A DNA stretch of 47,077 nucleotides from a virus. Numbering within the stretch: the stretch's first letter is position 1; every line of letters starts with the position of its first letter. Shown here one piece after another: positions 24,699 through 32,237 of the stretch. The translations under genes were made by a program, and so were the position numbers. Location of the stretch: IMG/VR virus record IMGVR_UViG_3300035459_000076, positions 1-47,077 of that record. One strand, written 5' to 3'. A model generated the notes under the pieces. That model saw only the letters and a program-made list of their open reading frames with translations. It had not been told where the DNA came from and searched no databases.

Positions 24699-26190
24699 CT
24701 TCCATTCCTGCCGATCCCAGCCAGCGCTCGCCGCACCACTTGTAGACTTCCTTGCCGTCGCTTGACGGGTACTGACGGATTTCCTTTCCTTTCCATATCT
24801 CTACCTTTCCTTCCTCGCAGAGCATCGTGAGCCCCTCTTTCAACTCCGCAGCGTTGAACTTCCCCTGGCGAAGCAATCGCGTGCGGTCTATCTCTCCGCG
24901 CGTTCTCACATACTCCTCAAGCCTTCCGATGAAGGGCTTCACGTCGCTATTTTCGAAACCCCGCATGATGGGAAGTGCGTCAAACCATGTGCGCTTGACA
25001 AGCAAAATTGCATCCTTCACGTCTTGGATGTCAACGAGCTTGGGACCGTCTTCGTAGCGCTGAAGGCGTAGCAATAAAGCGATCTTAAGAATGAGAACGT
25101 GGATGCGCGAGCGAAGTCCCTGGAACTGCGTGTCGTTTTCAAGATCGTCCCACCACTTGCAATACCAGTGGTTGTAGTAGCGGTCGGCCTCGGGTGAAAG
25201 GTCGAACTCACCCACCGCGTGCTCCGCGATCCATGCAAGCCTTCGGGCAAGCTCTGCTTCCCGTGGAGCGTCTTCCACCACGCGGGGGCGCGAGAAACGG
25301 CGCTCGGGAGTGCGCGAGCAGTAGACCATCACAGAGCGTGAAAGGAAGCCGTCTGAGCGGACATTCTCAGCAAGTGAGCTTCGGAAGGCTGTTAGGGTTG
25401 TGCCCGCGATGAGCGTTGTGTGAAGGCTCTTCAGTTCGAGCTTCTTGCGCATGATGGTGCGGGTGGAAAAGCTCGATTCGCATTCGTAGAGTGCAAGAAG
25501 CAAGTCCGTGAGGCCGGTGTTGTAGCGCTGTTGGCCCGCAAATGTGGCGAACTCGTGGGCGACGATGGCGGTCTCGGAGGTCTTGCCGTACCACATGGGA
25601 CGGCCCGTGGCAGGGTTGATGATGGGCTTGCCGTCCTTGTCCTTGAACCAGAAGCCCTGCGTGCCAAGGGGCTTTTTGTACTTGGGTCTCATCGCTTCAA
25701 GGAGCGCTTCGGGTGTGACCTTGTCCGCCACGATGTTGATCGACTTCACGATCTTGAACTCGGGTGACTCAATGTGATCACCGAAGGTCTGAAGCAGCTC
25801 CATCGCATCGCGGATGGCCTCGGTCTTGTGGGCGATACCCGCAGGACCCACGAGGATGCAATAGAAGTTGGTATAGAGCTTTCGCTCCCCGAAGCGAAGC
25901 CACGCTTCGCGCTTGATCGCTGAGGAGAGGGCAAAAAGCGTTGACCACACGGTGAACAGCACCGAGACCTGCTTGCCGCGATGACGGTAGACGCAGTCGG
26001 TGAGAAAGCCTTTGCGCTTGGGAAGCACCTCATCCCCTGGGTCTGGTTTCCAGAACTTGTCCCGAGCCTTCGACTCGTCGTAGGGCTTGGGGGCGTGGAG
26101 ATCAGGCTTTGCGGGGGTGAGTGTTCCGTGACCGTTGTTTGAGTGATTTGGTTTTGCTTTGCTCTTCGAGCCACTTATCGAGGTCTTCAA
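24691..26190 (-). CDS. replicative helicase-like ATPase (DUF3987-like)
   Basis: A 499-residue protein. YCILVGPAGIAHKTEAI at about 109-125 is a Walker A-like loop with one extra residue (GxxGxxxKT). IVAHEFATFAG looks like Walker B, and a winged-helix-like C-terminus follows. This arrangement resembles DUF3987-type phage helicases found next to polymerases. The TTG start at 26190 overlaps the polymerase end by 89 bases. An in-frame GTG near residue 55 is an alternative start, so the first 50 Lys/Asn-rich residues are uncertain. Confidence 0.6.
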   Translation of the reverse strand: MKTSISGSKSKAKPNHSNNGHGTLTPAKPDLHAPKPYDESKARDKFWKPDPGDEVLPKRKGFLTDCVYRHRGKQVSVLFTVWSTLFALSSAIKREAWLRFGERKLYTNFYCILVGPAGIAHKTEAIRDAMELLQTFGDHIESPEFKIVKSINIVADKVTPEALLEAMRPKYKKPLGTQGFWFKDKDGKPIINPATGRPMWYGKTSETAIVAHEFATFAGQQRYNTGLTDLLLALYECESSFSTRTIMRKKLELKSLHTTLIAGTTLTAFRSSLAENVRSDGFLSRSVMVYCSRTPERRFSRPRVVEDAPREAELARRLAWIAEHAVGEFDLSPEADRYYNHWYCKWWDDLENDTQFQGLRSRIHVLILKIALLLRLQRYEDGPKLVDIQDVKDAILLVKRTWFDALPIMRGFENSDVKPFIGRLEEYVRTRGEIDRTRLLRQGKFNAAELKEGLTMLCEEGKVEIWKGKEIRQYPSSDGKEVYKWCGERWLGSAGMEDE

Positions 26191-26968
26191 GTTCCCCCCA
26201 GGATTTTTCTGACACGCTGATATCCGCTGGAAACACGATCTCCTTTCCCCAAAGGTGCCTTGGTTTTTCCATCGTGGCCTTCATCACGCGAGCGCACTCT
26301 TTCACATCGGCCACAGGACACTCTATCACATTGCTGTCGTGGACTGTTGCAACGAGCTTCCAGTCCTCGTGCTTCTCGCACTCGGCGTAGAGGTCGATCA
26401 GGGAAGCACTCTCAATATCAGCAGCTACCGATTGGATGCGAGTATTGATTCCTTCCCTCTCACACTCATCGGGAGTGCCTAAGAAAAAGCGCTTTCTTCC
26501 TGTAGCGGTTACGCATACTCTTGTGTCTCGCGCCGTTCGTGCTGCCTCTTCGAAGCCTTTTGCGAGTGCGGGATGGGCATCGAAGAACTTTCTGTCGGCG
26601 CTTCTGAACTGAGCCATAGTGAAGTTGACCTCAGGAACTTCTGCCGCCACACGCTCGAAGATGCCACGTACCCCCCCTCCATAAACGCGGCCAAAGACAA
26701 ATATCTTCGCAGCCCTTCGAATGGTCTTCCAATGTGGGTGGCTCTTTGTTATCCCAAACATGACTTTTGTGTTCGCATCATGGATGTTGATCCCCTTATC
26801 GAACATCTGTTGAAGCACGGGATCGTCAAAGTCGAAGGACATCACCCTGAGTTCCAAGTTGGAGAAGTCCCCCGCTACAAAGGCATGATCGTGCGCAGGC
26901 ACGAAAACTTTCTGAGCCTCAGCCGGTATGTTCTGAGCGTTTATGCTGCACCCCCAACATGCTTCCAC
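26102..26968 (-). CDS. DNA polymerase family A, C-terminal half (palm/fingers)
   Basis: A 288-residue frame with all three catalytic motifs: motif A DFSNLELR (D34), motif B RRAAKIFVFGRVYGGG (about 84-99), a QSVAADIESAS helix (about 179-189), and motif C TVHDSNVIE (H210-D211). It begins with the conserved INAQNIPAE segment that should follow TGRLSSGD in the upstream half. Translation may start at GTG 26968, within the end of the HNH gene, with no good ribosome site, so coupling is likely. The two halves probably act as one enzyme. Confidence 0.85.
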   Translation of the reverse strand: MEACWGCSINAQNIPAEAQKVFVPAHDHAFVAGDFSNLELRVMSFDFDDPVLQQMFDKGINIHDANTKVMFGITKSHPHWKTIRRAAKIFVFGRVYGGGVRGIFERVAAEVPEVNFTMAQFRSADRKFFDAHPALAKGFEEAARTARDTRVCVTATGRKRFFLGTPDECEREGINTRIQSVAADIESASLIDLYAECEKHEDWKLVATVHDSNVIECPVADVKECARVMKATMEKPRHLWGKEIVFPADISVSEKSWGELEDLDKWLEEQSKTKSLKQRSRNTHPRKA

Positions 26969-27390
26969 AGTCTACCGTTGCGAGCTTCGGAAATGGTTGC
27001 CTGACTCACCCCGAAGAGCTTCGCCAAGAAATTACCAGGGAGATCACTTTCGCGAAGGTTGACAACATCCATCTCCGTGAGCTTTGCATGACCATTTCTC
27101 GATCCCATTGGACCAAGGCCACGATCCCACATATCATGGAGATTCTTTTCGTTGGTCCCGATCTCAAGATGCGCAGGGTTTACACACAACTTGTTGTCAC
27201 ATTTGTGGCAAACAAACATCCCTTTGGGGATCGGCCCGAAAGCCTTCTTGTAGACCTCTCGATGTGCGTAGAGACGCTTGTTCTTTCTCCGCAGTTCTAC
27301 ATACCCGTTCTTACCGGGAAGGTGACTTGTGACTTCCCAGCACCCATTGTCTCTGACAGCCCATGCCAACTCTGTGTGCGTGCCTTTCAT
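26941..27390 (-). CDS. HNH endonuclease inserted in the DNA polymerase gene
   Basis: A 149-residue HNH_3-type nuclease: YAHREVYKKAFGPIPKGMFV then CHKCDNKLCVNPAHLEIGTN is the core (H, two CxxC-like pairs, NPxHL), and a C-terminal HTH (GNFLAKLFGVSQATISEARN) gives DNA binding. I choose ATG 27390 because AGGAG from the last polymerase codons is six bases upstream. The gene fills a 450-bp insert that cuts the polymerase at a conserved motif. Such nucleases home into allele copies lacking the insert. Confidence 0.88.
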   Translation of the reverse strand: MKGTHTELAWAVRDNGCWEVTSHLPGKNGYVELRRKNKRLYAHREVYKKAFGPIPKGMFVCHKCDNKLCVNPAHLEIGTNEKNLHDMWDRGLGPMGSRNGHAKLTEMDVVNLRESDLPGNFLAKLFGVSQATISEARNGRLWKHVGGAA

Positions 27391-27391
27391 T

Positions 27392-29215
27392 TTAATCTCC
27401 TGACGAAAGTCTTCCTGTACTGGTCCCATGTATTTTTAGAGATGGATGGATTCTCATATCCAGCCCTACTTCAAAATCAACGTAGGTGCTGAGGAGCTTT
27501 GCAATATGCTGGCGCTTCTGGAAAAGAGTCAGGGCATCGCGCAGTTTCCCAAGTTCGGCGAGCCTTTCCATGTGCTCTGCTGTAGGACGCCGGAAGCTCT
27601 CAAGGAGTGCAATCTCAGTGGTTGCGGCAAGCTTGGAGAGTAGAAGAGCTTTCTCGTCCTTCGCAAATCCCGTCTTTGTGCGCTTAGTTTTCGACTTCGA
27701 TCTGACAAGAGGAGTGACCTGAATGTAGAGCGCCACTTTCGAGAGCAGATCTTGGTACTTGAGCGATGCTTTCTTCTTTCGAGAACCTTCCTCGTCATAG
27801 CTTGCGATCTCCTTTTTCCACTTGTCGATGCTTCGCGGCAGCTCACCATAGAACCAATACGAAAGGTGATGCGGGCTTTGAAAGTTGAACTCCTCGGGCA
27901 AGCCGCCCAGTTCACGGAGTGCTTTCTCCGTAGCTGCCAGTTCGAGTGTGAGTTCCTTTTTCCACTTGTTCAGGCGCGCTCTGTCAAGCAGCATCCCGTT
28001 GTAGGTGATGGAGAGTGTGGGGCGGATGAGCTTCAGCGAGTAGTTGTAATAGATATGCTCAGTGCCAGTCTCTCGAAGATCCTGAAGTAAAGGTCCCAAT
28101 ACCTGGTGAAGCACGACGGCATCGCGCGCGTTGTACGTTCGAAGATCACTATCTGGCGTCTGCCGCATGACAGGAAAGCGTAGCTTGATATCTTTCCAGA
28201 ACGGCGTAGCACCATAAATGCTGACGATGTATCCCAGGTTATGCGGAAGTTCAGGATGAATTGCGTGGTGAATAAGCAAAACGTCGTGTGCAATGTTTCC
28301 GACCACGAACCCTTGATGGTCCAAGTGCGAGACATCGAAAGGAGCGTTCTGGTACATGGTAGGACAGCTTCGGAGGATATCTGCGAGACAGTTCTTAACG
28401 ACATTGAGGTCTCCATTTTTCCAGTACGGCAGAAAGCCTTGGCTGTAGAAAGGAATTGAGAAGGCTTCCTCACCTGAGAGCGCAAGGGCCATGACGAAGA
28501 TTTCGCTATTCCAGTAGTGAAGACCCGTGGTCTCGATGTCCACCCCAAGAAGCGGCTTCTTTCGAAGGAAGTCGCGAGTGCGCGCTTCGATGTCTTTCAC
28601 CGTGGGGAAGAGTAGGAAGTCTTCCTTTGGCGGCGTATAGCCATTCATGGCAATACCGACAGCTTTCTCCACATCGGCGATCATCGTCGGCTCTTCGCTC
28701 CACTGACCACGAATGATGTAGGACGGGTGAAAAGTGGGAACGGCCCAGAAGTTCAATCCCCCAACAGTAACCTCATAGACACTTCCCCGAACCTTGTGAA
28801 CAGAGCCTTCAATCCCCAGACGGCTTGTGGCGGCTGCGCCAAGTGGGACCAACGTTCGTACACCGAGGGAAGCAAGCTGTCGAATCTCCTCTTCAAAACC
28901 CGGCGCGCACGCGGTGAGAGCCTCTTGTCCTTCAGGAGAATCAAGATCATTTGCGGGTGGTCGGCAGTTAATGAGGTTAAGAAGGTACGCATTATGTCGA
29001 TGGATACCGGCCTTTGCCAATACTCGATCAAGTTCCTTGCCCGCCGAGCCGACGAAGGGATGGCCCGAGGCATCTTCCTCGGCCCCAGGCGCTTCACCGA
29101 TAAAGGCGATTTTTGGCGTTTCACTTGCGCTTTCTCCTCGCACTTTCGTGCAGTAGCCATCAAGCGGGCACTCTCGACACTTGGACTTTGTGCGGGTGAT
29201 CCGAAAGAGCTTCAT
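27392..29215 (-). CDS. uracil-DNA glycosylase (family 4) fused to polymerase A exonuclease/thumb half
   Basis: A 607-residue protein. Residues 1-170: family 4 UDG with iron-sulfur cysteines C13, C16, C84 and C103, motif GEAPGAEEDASGHPFVG (40-56) and HPS at 163-165. Residues 220-375: DnaQ-like 3'-5' exonuclease with D226xE228, N290xxF-D294 and Y361xxxD365. Residues 395-607: polymerase thumb up to IHGTSTGRLSSGD, where a stop follows at once. It would remove uracil and proofread, while catalysis needs the half at 26102-26968. ATG 29215 follows the previous stop by two bases. Confidence 0.85.
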   Translation of the reverse strand: MKLFRITRTKSKCRECPLDGYCTKVRGESASETPKIAFIGEAPGAEEDASGHPFVGSAGKELDRVLAKAGIHRHNAYLLNLINCRPPANDLDSPEGQEALTACAPGFEEEIRQLASLGVRTLVPLGAAATSRLGIEGSVHKVRGSVYEVTVGGLNFWAVPTFHPSYIIRGQWSEEPTMIADVEKAVGIAMNGYTPPKEDFLLFPTVKDIEARTRDFLRKKPLLGVDIETTGLHYWNSEIFVMALALSGEEAFSIPFYSQGFLPYWKNGDLNVVKNCLADILRSCPTMYQNAPFDVSHLDHQGFVVGNIAHDVLLIHHAIHPELPHNLGYIVSIYGATPFWKDIKLRFPVMRQTPDSDLRTYNARDAVVLHQVLGPLLQDLRETGTEHIYYNYSLKLIRPTLSITYNGMLLDRARLNKWKKELTLELAATEKALRELGGLPEEFNFQSPHHLSYWFYGELPRSIDKWKKEIASYDEEGSRKKKASLKYQDLLSKVALYIQVTPLVRSKSKTKRTKTGFAKDEKALLLSKLAATTEIALLESFRRPTAEHMERLAELGKLRDALTLFQKRQHIAKLLSTYVDFEVGLDMRIHPSLKIHGTSTGRLSSGD

Positions 29216-29217
29216 GC

Positions 29218-29778
29218 TTAGAGTGTGTAGCTCACGGCAAAGTTACCCCTGACGACTCCCCATGGGCGCTTGCAGTTGACGAGGAATGCTACGACCTCAC
29301 CAGAGGCTGCGAGCTGCGGCACCACGTAGCAATAGGCCCCGCCGTTCACATCGTATACGTCGGGCTCGACCCACGCAGCCTTGTCCTTTGGCATGACATA
29401 GCGAATCTCGTTGACGCGGAAGTTCGGCCAATGCTGAGAAGTGACGAAGGCCACGATGTACTGCGAGGGGTCAAGCCAAGAGTAGCGCGTGCTCTCCCCG
29501 ACCCACAGGACCCGTACATAACCCCAGTCCTTGAGGGTCTGGAGAAGAGAGATCATCTCATCGTTTGACCCCACGGCCTCCCGGCAGTCAAGGAGAACGC
29601 CCTTTACCTTGTGCTTCGGGTCAAGGGACTCAAAAATGTCGTGAATCTTTGTGGCGAGTGTGGTGGCGCTGAAAGTGGCCCCGGGGAGGCCATCCTCCCC
29701 GAAGCTCACATGGAGGGCGAAGTGCCCGCCAAGCGTCCCTCCCTCGATCGGCTGATAGCGAAGCGAGGTGATGGTCAT
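29218..29778 (-). CDS. hypothetical replication-operon protein (186 aa)
   Basis: A soluble alpha/beta protein starting at ATG 29778. An earlier in-frame start would read an Arg/Gln-rich piece of the SSB-like gene in another phase. KVKGVLLDCREAVGSNDEMI then SLLQTLKDWGYVRVLWVGES is a beta-alpha-beta unit that faintly recalls QueE/activase-type barrels, but no radical SAM cysteines are present. It lies between the SSB-like and polymerase genes. Function unknown. Confidence 0.6.
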   Translation of the reverse strand: MTITSLRYQPIEGGTLGGHFALHVSFGEDGLPGATFSATTLATKIHDIFESLDPKHKVKGVLLDCREAVGSNDEMISLLQTLKDWGYVRVLWVGESTRYSWLDPSQYIVAFVTSQHWPNFRVNEIRYVMPKDKAAWVEPDVYDVNGGAYCYVVPQLAASGEVVAFLVNCKRPWGVVRGNFAVSYTL

Positions 29779-29783
29779 GAAGA

Positions 29784-30326
29784 CTACCGCCTGCGGGTCG
29801 CTGCGCCCTTGGAGGGGCCTTTCTTGGCCGTGGTGGAGGGCCTGCCGTCGTCGGAGAGCCACAGGTGGATCGAGCCGTCCTCGTCGCGCTGCTGGTTGAC
29901 AGTGTTCTCCATGCGCTCTTCCTGGTTCTGGTCCTTGCCCTTGCGAAGACCCAGGCGCGCCCTGACCTTCTTGCCCGCGAAGTCCTCACTCTCGTACTCG
30001 TCGTCGGTGAGTTCCACGTCGGCTGCCTTGCAGAGGTCCGCGATCTCATCGGCCGCGCGGGTGTTGTTGGGGTCGTACTTCTCGTGCTCGGGCAAGAGCT
30101 GGATGATGCGGTGGGTGTACTTGCGTCCCTGGGTGGACTTGCCCGTCTTCTCGTCCTCGGGTCCGTCGATCACCACCATCGGAAAGGCGTGAATGATACA
30201 GGGGGAGTTCTGTGACTCCTTGATCTCCGCCACCCCGACCTCGAAAACGTAGTCCCCCTTGGGAAGGGTGAAGTCCATCGCCTTGACGCCAGTGGACGAC
30301 TCGGCACCCGGTACCTTTACCTTCAT
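29784..30326 (-). CDS. single-stranded-DNA-binding-like protein (DUF669-like)
   Basis: A 180-residue protein with a compact N-terminal domain opening FTLPKGDYVFEVGVAEIKES, the L.pG.Y...v pattern of DUF669-type OB-fold proteins found beside phage recombinases, and a Lys/Arg/Gln-rich tail (SKGAATRRR end). AAGGAG lies seven bases before ATG 30326. Together with the RecA-like ATPase and RecB-like nuclease upstream it forms a replication-recombination set. Confidence 0.62.
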   Translation of the reverse strand: MKVKVPGAESSTGVKAMDFTLPKGDYVFEVGVAEIKESQNSPCIIHAFPMVVIDGPEDEKTGKSTQGRKYTHRIIQLLPEHEKYDPNNTRAADEIADLCKAADVELTDDEYESEDFAGKKVRARLGLRKGKDQNQEERMENTVNQQRDEDGSIHLWLSDDGRPSTTAKKGPSKGAATRRR

Positions 30327-30360
30327 CTCGAACTCCTTCGTTCCAACAGCTATTGGTCTT

Positions 30361-30615
30361 TCACACGCCCTTGAAAGGAGTCTCCCGGCGGGGACTCCCT
30401 GTATCGAAACGGAGGTTATGTGCGGTCAGTCCCGATGCCGGGGTCTCAGGACACCCCTTATCATAACCTACCGGTTGGCTTTGAGTGCAAGTGCCTTCGC
30501 GCGCAAGGCGCGCTTTTTTCAGACACTCTACATGCATGCGAAACCCCGAAGCTTCAAGGTAATCGCCCCTACGCACGGGCTTGCGGCAGAACGCGCAGCA
30601 CTTCTTTCGAGCCAT
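30361..30615 (-). CDS. zinc-finger protein (84 aa)
   Basis: Starts at ATG 30615 with GAGGAG seven bases upstream. Residues 7-36 contain CCAFCRKPVRRGDYLEASGF then RMHVEC, a treble-clef or LIM-like C..C...H..C arrangement. The C-terminal third looks unstructured and its coding DNA contains a strong hairpin (30377-30398). A DNA- or RNA-binding accessory role in the early operon is possible. Confidence 0.6.
   Translation of the reverse strand: MARKKCCAFCRKPVRRGDYLEASGFRMHVECLKKARLAREGTCTQSQPVGYDKGCPETPASGLTAHNLRFDTGSPRRETPFKGV
30377..30398 (-). terminator. strong hairpin at the end of the zinc-finger gene
   Basis: GGAGTCTCC 30377-30385 and GGGGACTCC 30390-30398 pair over nine positions (one G-T wobble on one strand) around a four-base loop. 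On the minus strand TTTC follows, shorter than a usual U-run. It lies just before the SSB-like gene and could be an attenuator or processing site rather than a full terminator. Confidence 0.4.
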
Positions 30616-30748
30616 CCACACTCTCCTCGCAGGTGATCGGATTAAGCTTGCCACACGCGGGGCATTGAGCAACGCGACTCTCATCGTGGCACTTTCTCAC
30701 GTGAGCGTAGAGAAGGGTCCATGTCCAAAGGCAAGCGCTACATTGCAT
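30569..30748 (-). CDS. small zinc-ribbon protein (59 aa)
   Basis: CSAC near the start and CPACGKLNPITC in the middle form two cysteine pairs typical of a zinc ribbon. ATG 30748 overlaps the end of the upstream membrane-protein gene (shared ATGCAATGTAG). A longer version from 30787 is possible, and neither has a good ribosome site. Its 3' end overlaps the next gene by 47 bases. Role unknown. Confidence 0.5.
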   Translation of the reverse strand: MQCSACLWTWTLLYAHVRKCHDESRVAQCPACGKLNPITCEESVDGSKEVLRVLPQARA

Positions 30749-31046
30749 CGCGTGTGGCGGAACGAAACACAGTGATGACCTGTCCATAGGCGGCGGTCTT
30801 CAGGCGATTGTTCTCGTCTTGGGCTTTCTTGAGCGCTGCCGTCAAGCGCCTTATCTCGCCCATCAGCTCTGCTCGTTCCTCGGTCCATAGCTGGGGAAGC
30901 CTTGTGCGCTTCACATACCAGAACCGCACTGACCCGATGACAGCGGCAAGGGCGAAGCCGGTAAGTGCGAACACTGCGATGAGAAATGCCGTGAGCCAAG
31001 GGCTTGCGTGAAGCCCCAGGTCGTAGAGCAGGTCACTTAGCCACAT
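30738..31046 (-). CDS. membrane-anchored coiled-coil protein (102 aa)
   Basis: One strong membrane helix at about residues 15-40 (SPWLTAFLIAVFALTGFALA) followed by a coiled coil (ERAELMGEIRRLTAALKKAQ). AAGGAGG precedes GTG 31049 and ATG 31046, and I use ATG, which overlaps the preceding TGA. An early-expressed inner-membrane protein might anchor replication or alter the host envelope. Family not recognised. Confidence 0.62.
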   Translation of the reverse strand: MWLSDLLYDLGLHASPWLTAFLIAVFALTGFALAAVIGSVRFWYVKRTRLPQLWTEERAELMGEIRRLTAALKKAQDENNRLKTAAYGQVITVFRSATRDAM

Positions 31047-31360
31047 CACGCCTTTGCCTCCTTCGGGGATGGCTCGACGGCTTTATCCACACGACCATGA
31101 CAAATCGGGTTACTCGCATGTAGTTGGTAGTGATGCTCTTTAGTCGGTTTCTCTGACCACATAGCACCGCAATCCCAGCACACCCACGTCTGCGCGAGCT
31201 TGGGGGGCTCGCTGGAGGCGGGAGACATCCCGGCAAGGCGCTTGACTTCGGCGCTCAGGTCTACGAGAGCCGTATACAAGTCCTCCTCCATGCCGGAGTA
31301 GTCCCAAAGGATTTTTCCGAGCCCTTCGATCGCTTTGACAACCGCTTCGTGCTCGCTCAT
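31046..31360 (-). CDS. internal gene: helical plus zinc-ribbon protein (104 aa)
   Basis: ATG 31360 has GGGAGGAG five bases upstream, so this part is probably also made on its own. Residues 1-45 are helical (AIEGLGKILWDYSGMEEDLY) and residues 59-88 hold CWDCGAMW...HHYQLHASNPICHG, a zinc-ribbon-like pattern. It is in the same frame as the XF1762-like gene and overlaps by ATGA the stop of a 39-residue frame, which points to a separate gene in an ancestral arrangement. Confidence 0.58.
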   Translation of the reverse strand: MSEHEAVVKAIEGLGKILWDYSGMEEDLYTALVDLSAEVKRLAGMSPASSEPPKLAQTWVCWDCGAMWSEKPTKEHHYQLHASNPICHGRVDKAVEPSPKEAKA

Positions 31361-31870
31361 TGCTTCTCCTCCCGCGTCTGCTCGCCCGCGCCCTTGGCAT
31401 AAAGGGGACATGTGGGAGCGTGCCCGGCGAACGGCCATCCCGGGGCGCAGTTGCATCGAGGCTCGCCCGCGCTCACGGCCGCGCGTTGGCGAGTTCCACG
31501 AATTGCGATGGTGGAGCTCCGCGACCACGCGGTACCCCGCGCCCCGAAGGGATGCTCCCGATTCCGTCCCGAGTGTGAACGTCAACAGCTTGCACCCTCC
31601 CATGGCCTGCCAGATTCGACGGCAGGCTCCATACAGATAACTGTTGGTGTTTCGAGGTGCCGTGGGCGTCACGCAGACGCGGAGTATCTCCGCGTCGTTG
31701 TACTGGTCCTGCTTCCGCGCCACCGGGCGCCCTACGATTGCAACCCCCACAAGTTCCTGGCCTTCATAGGCCGCAATGGAAAAACGATGACCGACCACGG
31801 GCCGATTGTGCCGGTGATAGCGAGCAACGATTTCGTTTGCCTGTGCCAACGTCACCGGCTTGTGCGTCAT
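31046..31870 (-). CDS. XF1762-family GNAT-like acyltransferase, running on in frame into the next gene
   Basis: Residues 1-132 match the XF1762-type N-acyltransferase-like family: FSIAAYEGQELVGVAIVGRP, then EILRVCVTPTAPRNTNSYLY, LLTFTLGTESGASLRGAGY and WNSPTRGR. Family members usually end about there. This frame has no stop and continues for another 140 residues, the last 104 of which look like a separate gene with its own ribosome site (31360). So either a natural fusion or a lost stop. The substrate is unknown. XF1762-like proteins are often phage-borne. Confidence 0.68.
   Translation of the reverse strand: MTHKPVTLAQANEIVARYHRHNRPVVGHRFSIAAYEGQELVGVAIVGRPVARKQDQYNDAEILRVCVTPTAPRNTNSYLYGACRRIWQAMGGCKLLTFTLGTESGASLRGAGYRVVAELHHRNSWNSPTRGRERGRASMQLRPGMAVRRARSHMSPLCQGRGRADAGGEAMSEHEAVVKAIEGLGKILWDYSGMEEDLYTALVDLSAEVKRLAGMSPASSEPPKLAQTWVCWDCGAMWSEKPTKEHHYQLHASNPICHGRVDKAVEPSPKEAKA
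31357..31476 (-). CDS. 39-aa Cys/His peptide in an alternative frame
   Basis: From GTG 31476 the frame reads MSAGEPRCNCAPGWPFAGHA and then PTCPLY, ending EEKQ. The C-C...H...C spacing resembles small zinc-binding phage peptides. Its TGA overlaps ATG 31360 of the next gene, a sign of translational coupling. It lies entirely inside the XF1762-like reading frame and has no visible ribosome site, so it is tentative. Confidence 0.35.
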   Translation of the reverse strand: MSAGEPRCNCAPGWPFAGHAPTCPLYAKGAGEQTREEKQ

Positions 31871-31901
31871 CCTTCACCCTTGCTGTGACCGGAAATTACC
31901 G

Positions 31902-32183
31902 TCAACCCCATTGCTCTGCCATCGCCGCCGCTATTCCTGGATACGTGCGGCTGCGCTCTTTCCACCTGTCGGGCCCCGGCGGCATCTTGTGGATGCGCTG
32001 CTCTCGTCCCTCCACTATGTTCGTCGGCACCAGCTTTGGTAGTCCCTTGAGCCAGAGACAGGTTGCCTTCGTCTCACCGTGGCCGAACATCCACGGCTGG
32101 ATGATCTGGTCGGGCTTTCGGTAGAGCGTGGACATGACACCGATGGGATTCTCAATGGCGATCTTCGGTATCGGTGCATTCAT
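31902..32183 (-). pseudogene. C-terminal half of a phage DNA methylase-like protein
   Basis: The 93 residues from ATG 32183 (APIPKIAIENPIGVMSTLYR, then IIQPWMFGHGETKATCLWLK and KERSRTYPGIAAAMAEQWG) match the second half of a phage DNA-cytosine-methylase-like family of about 200 residues. The coding similarity continues upstream of the ATG (TAADFFLAL in frame) until a TAG about 15 codons earlier, and the catalytic front half is absent. I see no ribosome site. This looks like a deletion remnant, although a domain-only protein is possible. Confidence 0.6.
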
Positions 32184-32237
32184 CAGAGCAAGGAAAAAGT
32201 CCGCTGCCGTATCACACTAACCCCCAATCCTGCTTTC

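Noticed and set aside
26941-27390. Intein
   Set aside because: Stops and a different frame separate the HNH protein from both polymerase halves; no intein splice motifs seen.
26945-27394. Group I intron in the polymerase gene
   Set aside because: The HNH gene fills the insert, leaving no space for the ribozyme core, and the boundary that restores the protein motif does not fit the usual exon-U / intron-G rule. Not fully excluded.
31412-31888. 158-codon plus-strand frame opposite the acyltransferase gene
   Set aside because: Pro/Arg-rich antisense shadow, no ribosome site.
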